From assembly GCA_963668495.1 (NCBI GenBank), contig OY764545.1, positions 1,364,001-1,428,000 on the forward strand: 64,000 bases of DNA, in the 5' to 3' direction. A model generated the notes under the pieces. It was not told where the DNA came from and searched no databases. It was given only the letters and a program-made list of their open reading frames with translations. The position numbers were made by a program, and so were the translations under genes. Below, one piece after another: positions 25,391-34,362 of the stretch (position 1 is its first letter; each line of letters begins with the position of its first letter). Source of the DNA: Oleispirillum sp963668495. GTDB taxonomy: Bacteria > Pseudomonadota > Alphaproteobacteria > Rhodospirillales > Rhodospirillaceae.

Positions 25391-26875
25391 TTATTTCTTG
25401 GATTGACTGCGTTCAACCAAAAGGCTGGGCCGGGACAGAAGGCCAAGATCATTATCGATCAAATCCACCGGATAATCACCAGAGAAACACGCATCACAGT
25501 ATTGCGGCATATCTGGGTCACGATCGGTTTGGGTAATAGCCTGATACAATCCGTCCATGGAAATAAAGGCAAGGGAATCGCAGCCAATGGCCTTCGCCAT
25601 TTCTTCCGTATTCATCTTTGCCGCCATCAGATGTTCGCGTTCCGGCGTATCAATGCCATAGAAACACGGGAAAGTCGTCGGCGGGGATGAAATCCGCATG
25701 TGGACTTCTTTGGCCCCGGCATTGCGCATCATATCGACAATTTTCTTGGATGTGGTGCCACGGACAATGGAATCATCCACCAAAACAATGCGCTTGCCTT
25801 TGATCAGCTCGCTGTTGGGGCTGTGCTTCAGTTTGACGCCCAAGTGGCGAATGTTGTCCGTCGGTTGGATGAAGGTCCGACCAACATAGTGGTTACGGAT
25901 GATGCCAAGCTCAAACGGAATGCCGGATTCCTGCGCGTAGCCGATGGCTGACGGAACCCCAGAATCTGGAACCGGAATAATCAGGTCTGCGTCTACTGCG
26001 CTTTCTTTTGCCAACTGAACGCCAATTTGTTTGCGTGCGTTATAGACATTGTGACCGTCGATCACACTGTCAGGGCGGGCAAAGTAAATGTATTCAAAGA
26101 TACACAGTTTAGGCGGAGCCGACGGCAAAGGTTTCTGTGCGTGAACGCCGTTTTCGTCGATGACGATCATTTCACCCGGTTCCACATCACGGATGAGTTC
26201 AGCACCGATGATGTCCAATGCACAGCTTTCAGATGCCATGATATAGGCATCACCCAACTTGCCAAGGACCAGCGGGCGCACGCCGGACGGGTCGCGCACA
26301 CCGATCAGGGCGTTGTTGGACAGCATGACAAGGGAATATGCTCCACGCACATGACGCAGTGCCTCAATCACCCGACCGGGGATGGAGCTTTCAACGCTGG
26401 TGGCGATCAGGTGAACGATGACTTCCGTATCCGAGGTGGATTGGAACAGGCTGCCCCGGCGAATCAACTGGCGGCGCAGGGTCAGGGCGTTGGTCAGGTT
26501 GCCGTTGTGGGCGATGGCAAAGCCACCGCTTTCGAATTCCGCGAACAGCGGCTGCACATTACGTAGAATGGTTTCGCCAGTGGTAGAGTAGCGCACGTGA
26601 CCAATGGCAGAGTCGCCTTTCAGGCCTGCCATCACGGATTCTTTGCTGAAGTTGGACCCGACGTGGCCCATGCCTTTATGGGCGTTAAAGTGCGATCCAT
26701 CGCGGGTCACAATCCCGGCGGCTTCCTGTCCACGGTGTTGCAGGGCATGCAGTCCAAGCGCGGTCAGCTGTGCGGCATCAACCGTGCCGAAGACGCCGAA
26801 AACACCGCATTCTTCTTTCATTTTGTCATCATCAAAGGGGTTGGTGGTGACGAAGGAGGCAGGGCAGGAGGTCAT
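25391..26875 (-). CDS. purF: Amidophosphoribosyltransferase
   Basis: 494 residues. PurF transfers ammonia from glutamine to PRPP, the first step of purine synthesis. The N-terminal part is a glutamine amidotransferase whose nucleophile is Cys23 in EECGVFG, after a 22-residue propeptide that is presumably removed. Also seen: HNGNLTNAL, and the PRPP loop VLVDDSIVRGTTSKKIV. The C-terminal QYCDACFSGDYPVDLI is family typical. cvpA lies 14 bases upstream, the familiar cvpA-purF pair. The region belongs to a long minus-strand operon starting with ribosomal genes. Confidence 0.97.
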   Translation of the reverse strand: MTSCPASFVTTNPFDDDKMKEECGVFGVFGTVDAAQLTALGLHALQHRGQEAAGIVTRDGSHFNAHKGMGHVGSNFSKESVMAGLKGDSAIGHVRYSTTGETILRNVQPLFAEFESGGFAIAHNGNLTNALTLRRQLIRRGSLFQSTSDTEVIVHLIATSVESSIPGRVIEALRHVRGAYSLVMLSNNALIGVRDPSGVRPLVLGKLGDAYIMASESCALDIIGAELIRDVEPGEMIVIDENGVHAQKPLPSAPPKLCIFEYIYFARPDSVIDGHNVYNARKQIGVQLAKESAVDADLIIPVPDSGVPSAIGYAQESGIPFELGIIRNHYVGRTFIQPTDNIRHLGVKLKHSPNSELIKGKRIVLVDDSIVRGTTSKKIVDMMRNAGAKEVHMRISSPPTTFPCFYGIDTPEREHLMAAKMNTEEMAKAIGCDSLAFISMDGLYQAITQTDRDPDMPQYCDACFSGDYPVDLIDNDLGLLSRPSLLVERSQSKK

Positions 26876-26889
26876 TGGGCGTTACTCTG

Positions 26890-27567
26890 TTAGCGGTTGG
26901 CGTCAATCAGGCGGTTCATATCACGGCGCTGATCTTCTGCATAGCCTTGCGGTGATTTCTCAGGATCGGGTTGTTTGGGCGATGGTGCGCTCCATTCCCG
27001 AAGGGTGCGTTCAACGGCTATGGCATCTTTTGCAGCACGTTTAGACTGTTCTGCGGATTTGGTCAAATCTGCTTCGAACAAATCTTCCGGGGTCAGGGTT
27101 TTGACCGCATCAGCCCCGGCGACAATCCATGGTGTTGTCTTGGCACTGCGCATCCATGATGGCGGCTGCGTAATGTCCAATACCCACAACATGCAAAGGT
27201 AGGCCAATATAATCAGCAGTGCGCCACGGGCCGCGCCAAAGATAAAGCCAAGTGCCCGGTCCACCGGACTAAGGGCACTGCTTTGTACACTTTGGGATAT
27301 GGAACGGGTCAGAATGGCGGCAGCAACCAAGGTCACAAAGAACAGCAAGGCGGCAGCAGCGGCATCAGCGATCCATTCGGTGCCAATGTACATCCGGGCA
27401 TAGGGGCGGGCAAACGGCAGGCCAAAGACCACCGCAAGCGCAGCGGCAAGCCAACTGCTGACGGACAGGATCTCGTGGGTGAAACCGCGCACGGTCGCGA
27501 ATAGAGCCGAAAGCAGCAAAACCGCGAAAACGGCAAGGTCGGTAATGGGTAGTGGCAGGTCGTTCAC
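26890..27567 (-). CDS. cvpA: CvpA family membrane protein
   Basis: 225 residues with four predicted membrane helices in the first 150 residues (ITDLAVFAVLLLSALFATVRG, WLAAALAVVFGLPFA, AAALLFFVTLVAAAIL, GALLIILAYLCMLWVL) and a charged cytoplasmic C-terminus rich in Lys, Glu and Pro. The segment VDRALGFIFGAARGALL is the conserved CvpA core. In E. coli CvpA affects colicin V production and bile-salt or envelope stress; the molecular role is not settled. Its place between radA and purF is the conserved order. Confidence 0.93.
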   Translation of the reverse strand: MNDLPLPITDLAVFAVLLLSALFATVRGFTHEILSVSSWLAAALAVVFGLPFARPYARMYIGTEWIADAAAAALLFFVTLVAAAILTRSISQSVQSSALSPVDRALGFIFGAARGALLIILAYLCMLWVLDITQPPSWMRSAKTTPWIVAGADAVKTLTPEDLFEADLTKSAEQSKRAAKDAIAVERTLREWSAPSPKQPDPEKSPQGYAEDQRRDMNRLIDANR

Positions 27568-27595
27568 TGCATGGTGTCCTGATTACTGAGCCGAG

Positions 27596-28993
27596 TTAGT
27601 CGTCATCATGAGTTTGCCGGATAGGGAACAGGTCTGCAACATCTTGAACATGGCCGATTTCACGGGGGGTTAATCCGCTCGGCGGTTTTGGTGGGCGTTT
27701 TGTCGATTGTACACGGCGGGGCATCAGGACGCCCATGAACCCCAGTTTGGCAGCTTCCTTCAGCCGTTGGTCCGGCTGAGCGACGGCTCTGACCTCACCG
27801 GATAGCCCAACTTCACCGAATACGGCGGTATCCGCCGGGGCAGGAATGCCGCTTGCAGAAGACATAATCGCACAAGCAACGGCAAGGTCGGCTGCCGGTT
27901 CCGTGATTTTCAGGCCACCGGCTACGTTCAGGTAAACGTCATGCCCGCCAAAGGCAATGCCGCAACGGGCTTCCAACACTGCAAGCAACATGGACAGGCG
28001 GCTGTTGTCCCAACCGATGACTGCACGGCGGGGTGTCCCGAATGATGATGGGGCGACCAGTGCCTGAATTTCCACCAACAGCGGACGCGATCCTTCCAAT
28101 CCGGCAAAGACACAGCTTCCGGCAATGTTGCCCCGGCGCTCTGCCAGAAACAGGGCGGATGGATTGGCAACTTCGGCAAGCCCACCATCGGACATTTCAA
28201 ATACGCCGATTTCATCGGTGGCACCGAAACGGTTCTTTACTGCGCGCAGAATGCGGAAGTGGTGCCCGCGTTCCCCTTCAAAATACAGAACCGTATCCAC
28301 CATGTGTTCGACGACACGTGGCCCGGCAAGGGTTCCTTCCTTGGTCACATGTCCGACAAGGAACAGGACGAATCCTCGCCGTTTGGCAAGGCGAATTAGC
28401 TCGTGTCCACAGGTGCGCACCTGTGACACGGTGCCCGGTGCGCTGTCCAATGTATCCAGATACATGGTCTGAATGGAATCGATCACCACCACATCAGGTG
28501 CCTGACCACTGTCGAGTGTCGCGATAATATCGCGGACGTTGGTGGTGGCTGCCAAATCCACAGGGGCTTCGCCAAGTCCAAGGCGTTCGGCCCGCAGCCG
28601 CACTTGATCGACGGCTTCCTCACCGGAGACATAAACGCATTTGTTACCGTTTCGGGCCAGTTGACCGACTGCTTGCAATAGGATTGTGGATTTACCGATG
28701 CCCGGATCACCGCCGACCAACAAGACCGATCCAGGGACGAGGCCACCGCCACACACCCGATCCAGTTCACTGATGCCCGTGGGCAGGCGTGGCGTGGTTT
28801 TCCCTTCCCCTTTCAGGGAGACAAAGTCCAACTTGCGCCCCTTGCCCATGCTGCGGCCCTGCGGCGTGGCAGCTTCCGGTGCGGTTTCTTCGGAAATGCT
28901 GTTCCACGCCCCGCAGGCGTCACACTTCCCGGCCCATTTGGCGGTCACGCTGCCACAATTCTGGCAGACGTAGCGGACTGTGGAACGGGCCAT
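27596..28993 (-). CDS. radA: DNA repair protein RadA
   Basis: 465 residues. An N-terminal zinc finger (CQNCGSVTAKWAGKCDACG, residues 10-28), a RecA-like ATPase with Walker A GDPGIGKST and the RadA-specific KNRFG motif, then a Lon-protease-like C-terminal domain (LNVAGGLKITEPAADLAV; inactive as a protease in RadA). RadA is a branch-migration helicase that works with RecA in recombination repair. It begins one base after the mlaF stop, so it is in the same transcription unit. Confidence 0.97.
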   Translation of the reverse strand: MARSTVRYVCQNCGSVTAKWAGKCDACGAWNSISEETAPEAATPQGRSMGKGRKLDFVSLKGEGKTTPRLPTGISELDRVCGGGLVPGSVLLVGGDPGIGKSTILLQAVGQLARNGNKCVYVSGEEAVDQVRLRAERLGLGEAPVDLAATTNVRDIIATLDSGQAPDVVVIDSIQTMYLDTLDSAPGTVSQVRTCGHELIRLAKRRGFVLFLVGHVTKEGTLAGPRVVEHMVDTVLYFEGERGHHFRILRAVKNRFGATDEIGVFEMSDGGLAEVANPSALFLAERRGNIAGSCVFAGLEGSRPLLVEIQALVAPSSFGTPRRAVIGWDNSRLSMLLAVLEARCGIAFGGHDVYLNVAGGLKITEPAADLAVACAIMSSASGIPAPADTAVFGEVGLSGEVRAVAQPDQRLKEAAKLGFMGVLMPRRVQSTKRPPKPPSGLTPREIGHVQDVADLFPIRQTHDDD

Positions 28994-29770
28994 TTATTTC
29001 TTCAGCTCCATGGTAATCGGGCCGTCGGCACGCCCGTGAACAAACTGATCCACGTAGTCATTGCCCGAATCGTCAATATCAGCCTTATCCCCGACCCAGA
29101 CCAATTTGCCCTTGTACAACATGGCGACCCGATCAGAGATTTTGCGGGCGGATGCCATGTCATGGGTGATGGTGACGGCAGTGGCACCCAAATCTTTCAC
29201 GCAGGAGACGATCAAATCGTTGATCACGTCCGCCATAATCGGGTCCAAGCCGGTGGTCGGTTCGTCAAAGAAGATAATGTCCGGCTTGGTGGCAATGGCG
29301 CGGGCAAGCCCCACGCGTTTTTGCATGCCGCCGGATAATTCAGACGGGGACAATTGTGCGACGTCTTCCGTCAGGCCAACCTTGCTCAGGTTGTCGATGG
29401 CAAGGTCATAGGCTTCGCTGCGGTTCATGCCGCGCCCTTGAATCGCTCCGAATGCGACATTTTCCCACACGGGAAGGCTATCGAACAGGGCACCACCTTG
29501 AAACAGCATGCCAATGCGGCTGCTGATGTCTTCCATCTCTCCGGCGCTCATACCGACAATGTCTTTGCCGTCGATTTCAATGCTTCCGGTTTCCGGTTCC
29601 AGCAAACCCTGAATACATTTGATCAGAACCGATTTCCCGGTGCCGGACCCACCGATAATGACCAGAGATTCCCCGGCAGCAATATCGAGGGTGACGCCAT
29701 CAAGCACGACTTTCTCACCAAAGCGTTTGTGCACATCGCGAAGGCGAATTTTCGGAGTTTCGGATGTCAT
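28994..29770 (-). CDS. mlaF: Phospholipid transport ABC ATPase (MlaF-type)
   Basis: 258 residues. Walker A GGSGTGKSV, ABC signature LSGGMQKRVGLARA, Walker B DIIFFDEPTTGLDP and the switch His in THDM are all intact. The subfamily is that of MlaF/Ttg2A, energising MlaE for inter-membrane phospholipid movement. The permease is 12 bases upstream. The MlaD and MlaC partners are not next to it; an MlaD-like gene must be elsewhere if the system is complete. A role in lipid asymmetry of the outer membrane is assigned by family only. Confidence 0.93.
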   Translation of the reverse strand: MTSETPKIRLRDVHKRFGEKVVLDGVTLDIAAGESLVIIGGSGTGKSVLIKCIQGLLEPETGSIEIDGKDIVGMSAGEMEDISSRIGMLFQGGALFDSLPVWENVAFGAIQGRGMNRSEAYDLAIDNLSKVGLTEDVAQLSPSELSGGMQKRVGLARAIATKPDIIFFDEPTTGLDPIMADVINDLIVSCVKDLGATAVTITHDMASARKISDRVAMLYKGKLVWVGDKADIDDSGNDYVDQFVHGRADGPITMELKK

Positions 29771-29782
29771 GAGGACAGCCCC

Positions 29783-30556
29783 TTATCGCGCAAAAAAGAT
29801 TTCGGTGATCACGTAGTTGGAAACCAGAATCAGGATCGAGGATGCGACCACTGCGTTGGTGGTTGCCATGCCCACGCCTTGGGCTCCGCCACGGGAGTGA
29901 TAGCCGTTATAGCACCCCATCAAGGCAATCAGGAAACCAAAGACACTGGCCTTGACCAAGCCGGAAATCACGTCCATGGGCACCAGAACATCCCACGTGT
30001 TGATCAAGAAACTTGTGGAGTTGAACCCAAGTTTGCCAACCCCAATCAGGTAGCCACCGAACACGCCAAGAATATCGGCAATCAGGACCAGTAGCGGCAT
30101 CATCAGCAACCCAGCCAACAGGCGCGGCGCAACCAGATACTTGAATGGATTGGTGGATAGGGTCGTCAGGGCATCGACCTGTTCGGTGACGCGCATGGTG
30201 CCGATTTCTGCTGCCATGGAGGCACCGATCCGTCCGGCGACCATCAGCCCCGCCAACACCGGTCCCAGTTCCCGTGTAATTGACAGGACCACGACCATGG
30301 CAACTGCGCCCTCTGCATTAAACCGGGAAAAACCGGAGTGGCTTTGCAGTGCCAAGACCATGCCTGAAAAGATTGCCGTCAGGGCAACTACAGGCAGGGA
30401 GTAATAGCCGATATCCAAAAACTGGCGCAGAATCTGGCGCGGATAAAACGGCGGTCGCACAATGTGGGAGGCAGCCACGGCGGTAAAGCGGGTCAACCGT
30501 CCGATCGCCCCGAGGAAATTCAGAAATACACGTCCTATGGTGGCAAGAAATGTCAT
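29783..30556 (-). CDS. mlaE: Phospholipid transport ABC permease (MlaE-type)
   Basis: 257 residues with five to six membrane helices. Seen: the MlaE signature GSMAAEIGTMRVTEQVDAL and an N-terminal segment preceding the first helix (RPPFYPRQILRQFLDIGYYS). It starts in a 4-base overlap with the alr stop, so translation is coupled. Together with mlaF it forms the membrane part of a lipid ABC transporter. No substrate-binding or outer-membrane component is adjacent. Confidence 0.93.
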   Translation of the reverse strand: MTFLATIGRVFLNFLGAIGRLTRFTAVAASHIVRPPFYPRQILRQFLDIGYYSLPVVALTAIFSGMVLALQSHSGFSRFNAEGAVAMVVVLSITRELGPVLAGLMVAGRIGASMAAEIGTMRVTEQVDALTTLSTNPFKYLVAPRLLAGLLMMPLLVLIADILGVFGGYLIGVGKLGFNSTSFLINTWDVLVPMDVISGLVKASVFGFLIALMGCYNGYHSRGGAQGVGMATTNAVVASSILILVSNYVITEIFFAR

Positions 30557-31695
30557 AACGCTGAACCGTTCAAATAAATGCGGTGGAAGCGGGGCCCGAG
30601 AGCCGTGAGGACTTCATAAGGTATGGTTTGTCCGGCGGTGGCCAAATCATCAATAGTTGCAAATTTGCCGATGACATCAAGGGTGTCTCCGACTTGCAGA
30701 GTGTCTTCCGGGACATCGGAAATGTCAAATGTGGACAGATCCATGGAAATCCGACCGACCAGCGGGGCACGATAGCGATCTGCGACAGTCGCGCAAATTC
30801 TGTGTTCCGGCAGGCAGTTGCCAATGGCCCTCAGAAAGCCATCAGCATAGCCAAGGCTAACGGTGGCAAGGCGACCCGGCTTGGGGACGGCATAGCTAGC
30901 GCCATAGCCAACGGTTTGCGGCGTGTCGACAGACTGAATTTGCACAATTCGTGCGGACAGTTTGACAACCTGACGCATGGGATTGGTAGCGGGTGGCAGT
31001 GGGTTGCCGCCGTACAAGGCAATGCCCGGTCGGGTCATGTCGTTTAAAGCCTCGCCGCCAAGGAATGTGCCTGCGGATTGCGCCAAACTGCCGGGCAGGG
31101 CGGGAAACAGTTGCCGGAATTTGGCAAAGGATGAGATTTGTAGCTGATTAAGCGGATGGCTCGGCTCATCTGCGCAGGCAAAGTGGCTCATAATCAGGCA
31201 AGGGTTCAGAGCCTGCATAAGTTCGGCATCATTGGCAATGGTCTCGGCCTGATGTCGATTCAGGCCAAGGCGGGTCATGCCGGTGTCAACCTGAAGTGCA
31301 CACGGTACCTGTGCCCCGGATGTGCGGTTGAATGCAACCCAGCCTTCAACCTGAGGCCAACTGCTGAGGCTGGGGATCAGGGCGTGGGCAGCAAGGTCGG
31401 CTTCCGTACCGGGGAACGTGCCGTTCAAAACAAAAATCCGTACATCGGGCAGGGCCGCACGTAGCGTGATTCCTTCTTCGATGTGGGCGACACAAAAGGT
31501 CTTGCACCCGGCCCGGTGTAAGGCCTGGGAGACAGGTATGGCACCCAGTCCGTAGGCATCGGCCTTGACCACAGCAGAGGCTTCCGCTCCGGGAGCCCGG
31601 CTTTGCATATCACGCCAGTTCTGGACAATTGCATCCAGATCAATGGTCAGAATCGCGCCTGCGCGGGACCGCGGTACGGAAACACTACCGGACAT
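30553..31695 (-). CDS. alr: Alanine racemase
   Basis: 380 residues. A PLP enzyme making D-alanine for peptidoglycan. Seen: the PLP-lysine motif VVKADAYGLGA (Lys about residue 44), a TIM-barrel N-terminal domain, and in the C-terminal part TVGYGASYAVPKPGRLATV with the conserved GYADGF, followed by VGRISMDLSTFDI, where the active-site Tyr/Met region lies. Only 6 bases separate it from the dnaB stop, and it overlaps mlaE. The dnaB-alr order is typical for the class. Confidence 0.96.
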   Translation of the reverse strand: MSGSVSVPRSRAGAILTIDLDAIVQNWRDMQSRAPGAEASAVVKADAYGLGAIPVSQALHRAGCKTFCVAHIEEGITLRAALPDVRIFVLNGTFPGTEADLAAHALIPSLSSWPQVEGWVAFNRTSGAQVPCALQVDTGMTRLGLNRHQAETIANDAELMQALNPCLIMSHFACADEPSHPLNQLQISSFAKFRQLFPALPGSLAQSAGTFLGGEALNDMTRPGIALYGGNPLPPATNPMRQVVKLSARIVQIQSVDTPQTVGYGASYAVPKPGRLATVSLGYADGFLRAIGNCLPEHRICATVADRYRAPLVGRISMDLSTFDISDVPEDTLQVGDTLDVIGKFATIDDLATAGQTIPYEVLTALGPRFHRIYLNGSAL

Positions 31696-31701
31696 AATGA
31701 C

Positions 31702-33273
31702 TTATACTCCGTAATCTGAATAATCGGTTTCATCCAAATCGCCGAACGTGGTGAATTCGCCGTTGAAGAACAGCTTAACGGTGCCGGTCGGCCCGTGACG
31801 CTGTTTGGCTACGATGCATTCGGAAACATGTTCGGTTTCGGATAATTCTTCTTCGAACTGGGCAACGCGGGCTTGGTAAGCCTCATCGGTTTCGCCGTCC
31901 TTTTTCTGGGGCGCGCGGGCTTTTTTGTAATAGTGGTCGCGATAGACGAATAGCACCATATCCGCATCTTGTTCGATAGAGCCGGATTCCCGCAAATCGG
32001 AAAGTTGGGGACGCTTGTCGTCCCGGCTTTCCACCGCACGCGACAGCTGGGACAGCACAATCACCGGCACGTTGAGCTCTTTTGCCAAAATTTTCAGGCC
32101 ACGGGTCATCTCTGACAATTCTTGCACACGGTTGCCTTCCTTGCGTCCGGTGGCGCCGGGACTCAGCAGCTGCAAATAGTCGACCACGACCATGCCAAGA
32201 TTGGCCTGACGTTGCAGGCGACGTGCGCGCGTGCGAATCGCGCCAACAGACAGGCCCGGCGTATCATCAATATACAGCGGCACACGTTCCAGATCGCGCA
32301 CGGCTGCGGTCAGGCGGAAGAACTCATCGTTGTCGATTTTCCCGGTCCGCATCCGGTGCCCCGGAATCTGTGCTTCGTTGGAAAGCAAACGGGTTGCAAG
32401 CTGTTCTGCTGACATCTCCATAGAGAAAAAGGCCGTCACGGCACCGGGGCCATTTGGATCCTCCATCTTGGAGTGAGCGGCGTTGTAAGCGATGGTCGTG
32501 GACAGGGCGGTTTTACCCATGCCCGGACGCCCAGCCAGAATGATCAAGTCCGACTTGTGCAGGCCGCCAAGCTGTCGGTCCAAATCCCGCAAGCCACTGG
32601 TGACACCGGACAGACCACTGGACTGCATGGCGGTCCCGGTCATTTCTACGGACTGTTTCAGGGCTTGGGCAAAGGTTGTGAAGCTTTTGGAGGTTTCCCC
32701 GGTCGTCGCCAACTGATACAGGGATTCTTCTGCCTTCCGAATCTGGTTTTCGGCAGACATCTCGCTGGCTTCGTCAAAGGCATCATTGACGACTTCTTCG
32801 CCCACATTGATCAGTTGTCGACGGATGTACAGTTCATGGATTAGGCGACCATATTGTTCTGTGTTGATAATACCGATGACTGAATTCGCCACCTGAATCA
32901 AGTAGTTGGGGCCACCAACCCGTTCCAGTTCCGGCGTGCCGTCCATAACCCGTTTCAGGGTCAGCGGGTCGGCGGTATCGCCGCGCTCCGACATGGTGAT
33001 GCACAGCTCAAAAATTTTGCGGTGCGTACTGTCGGCAAAATGTTCAGGCTTCAGAAAGTCGATGACTTTATCCAAGGCAGCATTGTTGTTCAGAATCGCG
33101 CCCAGCAAAGCCTGTTCTGCTTCCGTATCATAGGGAGGCAGTCGATTCGGGCGCAGTTCCCCCGAAACTGGTGATGCAGCCTGAACTGATGGTGACGGGG
33201 CCATGCCCTGCGGGTCGGCTTCCGGCGGGGGTTCAAGCGGCGGCGGAATATCTTCAAAAGTATGGTCATTCAT
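31702..33273 (-). CDS. dnaB: Replicative DNA helicase DnaB
   Basis: 523 residues from the ATG at 33273; an in-frame start 14 codons earlier is less likely. An N-terminal region rich in Pro and Glu precedes the DnaB N-domain (LPPYDTEAEQALLGAILNNN), then the RecA-like helicase core with Walker A GRPGMGKTAL, VVVDYLQLLSP (Walker B) and QLSRAVESRDDKRPQLSDL. DnaB is the hexameric helicase at the replication fork. No intein interrupts it. The start has no strong ribosome site, so translation may depend on upstream genes or on leader structure. Confidence 0.96.
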   Translation of the reverse strand: MNDHTFEDIPPPLEPPPEADPQGMAPSPSVQAASPVSGELRPNRLPPYDTEAEQALLGAILNNNAALDKVIDFLKPEHFADSTHRKIFELCITMSERGDTADPLTLKRVMDGTPELERVGGPNYLIQVANSVIGIINTEQYGRLIHELYIRRQLINVGEEVVNDAFDEASEMSAENQIRKAEESLYQLATTGETSKSFTTFAQALKQSVEMTGTAMQSSGLSGVTSGLRDLDRQLGGLHKSDLIILAGRPGMGKTALSTTIAYNAAHSKMEDPNGPGAVTAFFSMEMSAEQLATRLLSNEAQIPGHRMRTGKIDNDEFFRLTAAVRDLERVPLYIDDTPGLSVGAIRTRARRLQRQANLGMVVVDYLQLLSPGATGRKEGNRVQELSEMTRGLKILAKELNVPVIVLSQLSRAVESRDDKRPQLSDLRESGSIEQDADMVLFVYRDHYYKKARAPQKKDGETDEAYQARVAQFEEELSETEHVSECIVAKQRHGPTGTVKLFFNGEFTTFGDLDETDYSDYGV

Positions 33274-33354
33274 GGTGGCGACTATAGCACGGGTGAATGG
33301 GAAAAATCTGTCCACAGATAGGTGAATAGTGTGGGTAATTTACAAAAAAGTGCG

Positions 33355-33384
33355 AAAAAAAATCGCCGCCCGAGGTTACGGGCG
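33355..33384 (-). terminator. Intrinsic terminator after rplI (minus strand)
   Basis: Read on the minus strand, CGCCCG (33384-33379) pairs with CGGGCG (33372-33367) across a 6-base loop and is followed by GCGA and eight T (33362-33355). This ends the rpsF-rpsR-rplI unit before dnaB, whose start is 82 bases further on. Confidence 0.82.
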
Positions 33385-33411
33385 ACGATCGCAACGGGCA
33401 AGCCCGAAATC

Positions 33412-33963
33412 TTATTCTGCTTCGGCTTCTGCCGGGGCTTCTTCAGCCACAACTTCTTCAACCGGAGCTTCTTCAGCAACGGCTTCAGCTGCTTTGCGTG
33501 CGGCCAGTTCAGCTTCTTCTTCTGAGCGAGCAACGACGATCTCGACGTCGACTTTTACTTCCGGGTGCAGGGACACCGGAATGGTGTAAGAGCCCAAGGC
33601 TTTGATCGGTTGGTTCAGCTGAGCTTGAGCTTTGTCAGTGTCAAAGCCTGCATCTTTCACAGCATCACGCACGTCACGAGCAGTCACAGACCCGTACAGC
33701 TGACCGGTTTCGGCGGCTTGACGGATAATCAGCAAGCGCAGACCGGACATTTTCGCTGCAACGCCTTCAGCTTCTTCGCGGCGTTTCAGGTTGGTTGCTT
33801 CGATTTGCACGCGTTGTTGTTCAAACAGGGCCATGTTGGCTTTGTTTGCGCGCAGTGCTTTGCCTTGCGGCAGCAGGAAGTTACGGGCAAAACCCGGTTT
33901 TACGCTAACGACATCGCCGATTTGACCCAGCTTTTCGATGCGTTCCAACAGAATGATATCCAT
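33412..33963 (-). CDS. rplI: 50S ribosomal protein L9
   Basis: 183 residues from the ATG at 33963 (AAGGA upstream). Starts MDIILLERIEKLGQIGDVVSV, the L9 signature, then GFARNFLLPQGKAL, a long connecting helix and the C-terminal rRNA-binding domain. Beyond residue 150 there is an extra tail made almost only of Glu, Ala and Val (residues about 150-183), which lengthens it compared with the usual 148 residues of E. coli L9. Such Ala/Glu tails are common in alphaproteobacterial L9. Confidence 0.97.
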   Translation of the reverse strand: MDIILLERIEKLGQIGDVVSVKPGFARNFLLPQGKALRANKANMALFEQQRVQIEATNLKRREEAEGVAAKMSGLRLLIIRQAAETGQLYGSVTARDVRDAVKDAGFDTDKAQAQLNQPIKALGSYTIPVSLHPEVKVDVEIVVARSEEEAELAARKAAEAVAEEAPVEEVVAEEAPAEAEAE

Positions 33964-34063
33964 TGTGTTGTCCTTAATGTTCTGTTCGTCCGGCATCCCG
34001 TCCAGACGGGCGAGATCCGTTAGAAACCATCGTTGAAATTTAAGTGGTACTTTTACCAAAAGC

Positions 34064-34099
34064 ACCAATTCGGACCGTGGTAAAACGGCCCGAATTGGT
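34064..34099 (-). promoter_or_regulatory. Strong hairpin in the rpsR-rplI spacer
   Basis: A 10-bp perfect stem (34064-34073 with 34090-34099) extended by 3 more pairs after one mismatch (34075-34077 with 34086-34088), loop of 8 bases. It lies in a 165-base gap between rpsR and rplI on the minus strand. No T-run follows immediately, so it could be an attenuator, an RNA-processing site or a stability element that sets L9 separately from S6 and S18. Confidence 0.55.
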
Positions 34100-34128
34100 C
34101 AGTCACAAACCCTGAAATCAGGGGAGAC

Positions 34129-34362
34129 TTATTTCATTACGTACGGCAACAGAGCCATGTAACGGGCACGTTTGATCGCACGGGCCAGTTCACGTTGTTT
34201 CTTTGCAGAAACTGCGGTGATGCGGCTCGGCACGATTTTGCCACGTTCAGACACAAAGCGCAGCAGCAGCTTGGTGTCTTTGTAATCGATCTTCGGAGAA
34301 TTCTCACCGGAGAACGGGCAGGTTTTCCGACGGCGGAAGAAAGGACGACGCGGAGCAGCCAT
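34129..34362 (-). CDS. rpsR: 30S ribosomal protein S18
   Basis: 77 residues, full length. Seen: FFRRRKTCPFSGENSPKIDYKD, KDTKLLLRFVSERGKIVPSR and QRELARAIKRARYMALLPY, all S18 signatures. Its ATG overlaps the rpsF stop by one base. S18 binds 16S rRNA with S6; the order rpsF-rpsR-rplI is universal. Confidence 0.98.
   Translation of the reverse strand: MAAPRRPFFRRRKTCPFSGENSPKIDYKDTKLLLRFVSERGKIVPSRITAVSAKKQRELARAIKRARYMALLPYVMK

Noticed and set aside
26027..26566. 179-codon open frame on the plus strand
   Set aside because: Antisense to purF, whose sequence is unambiguous.
28994..30556. ABC toluene-resistance (Ttg2) drug pump
   Set aside because: The MlaEF family was first named so, but phospholipid transport is the established function; no drug link is visible.
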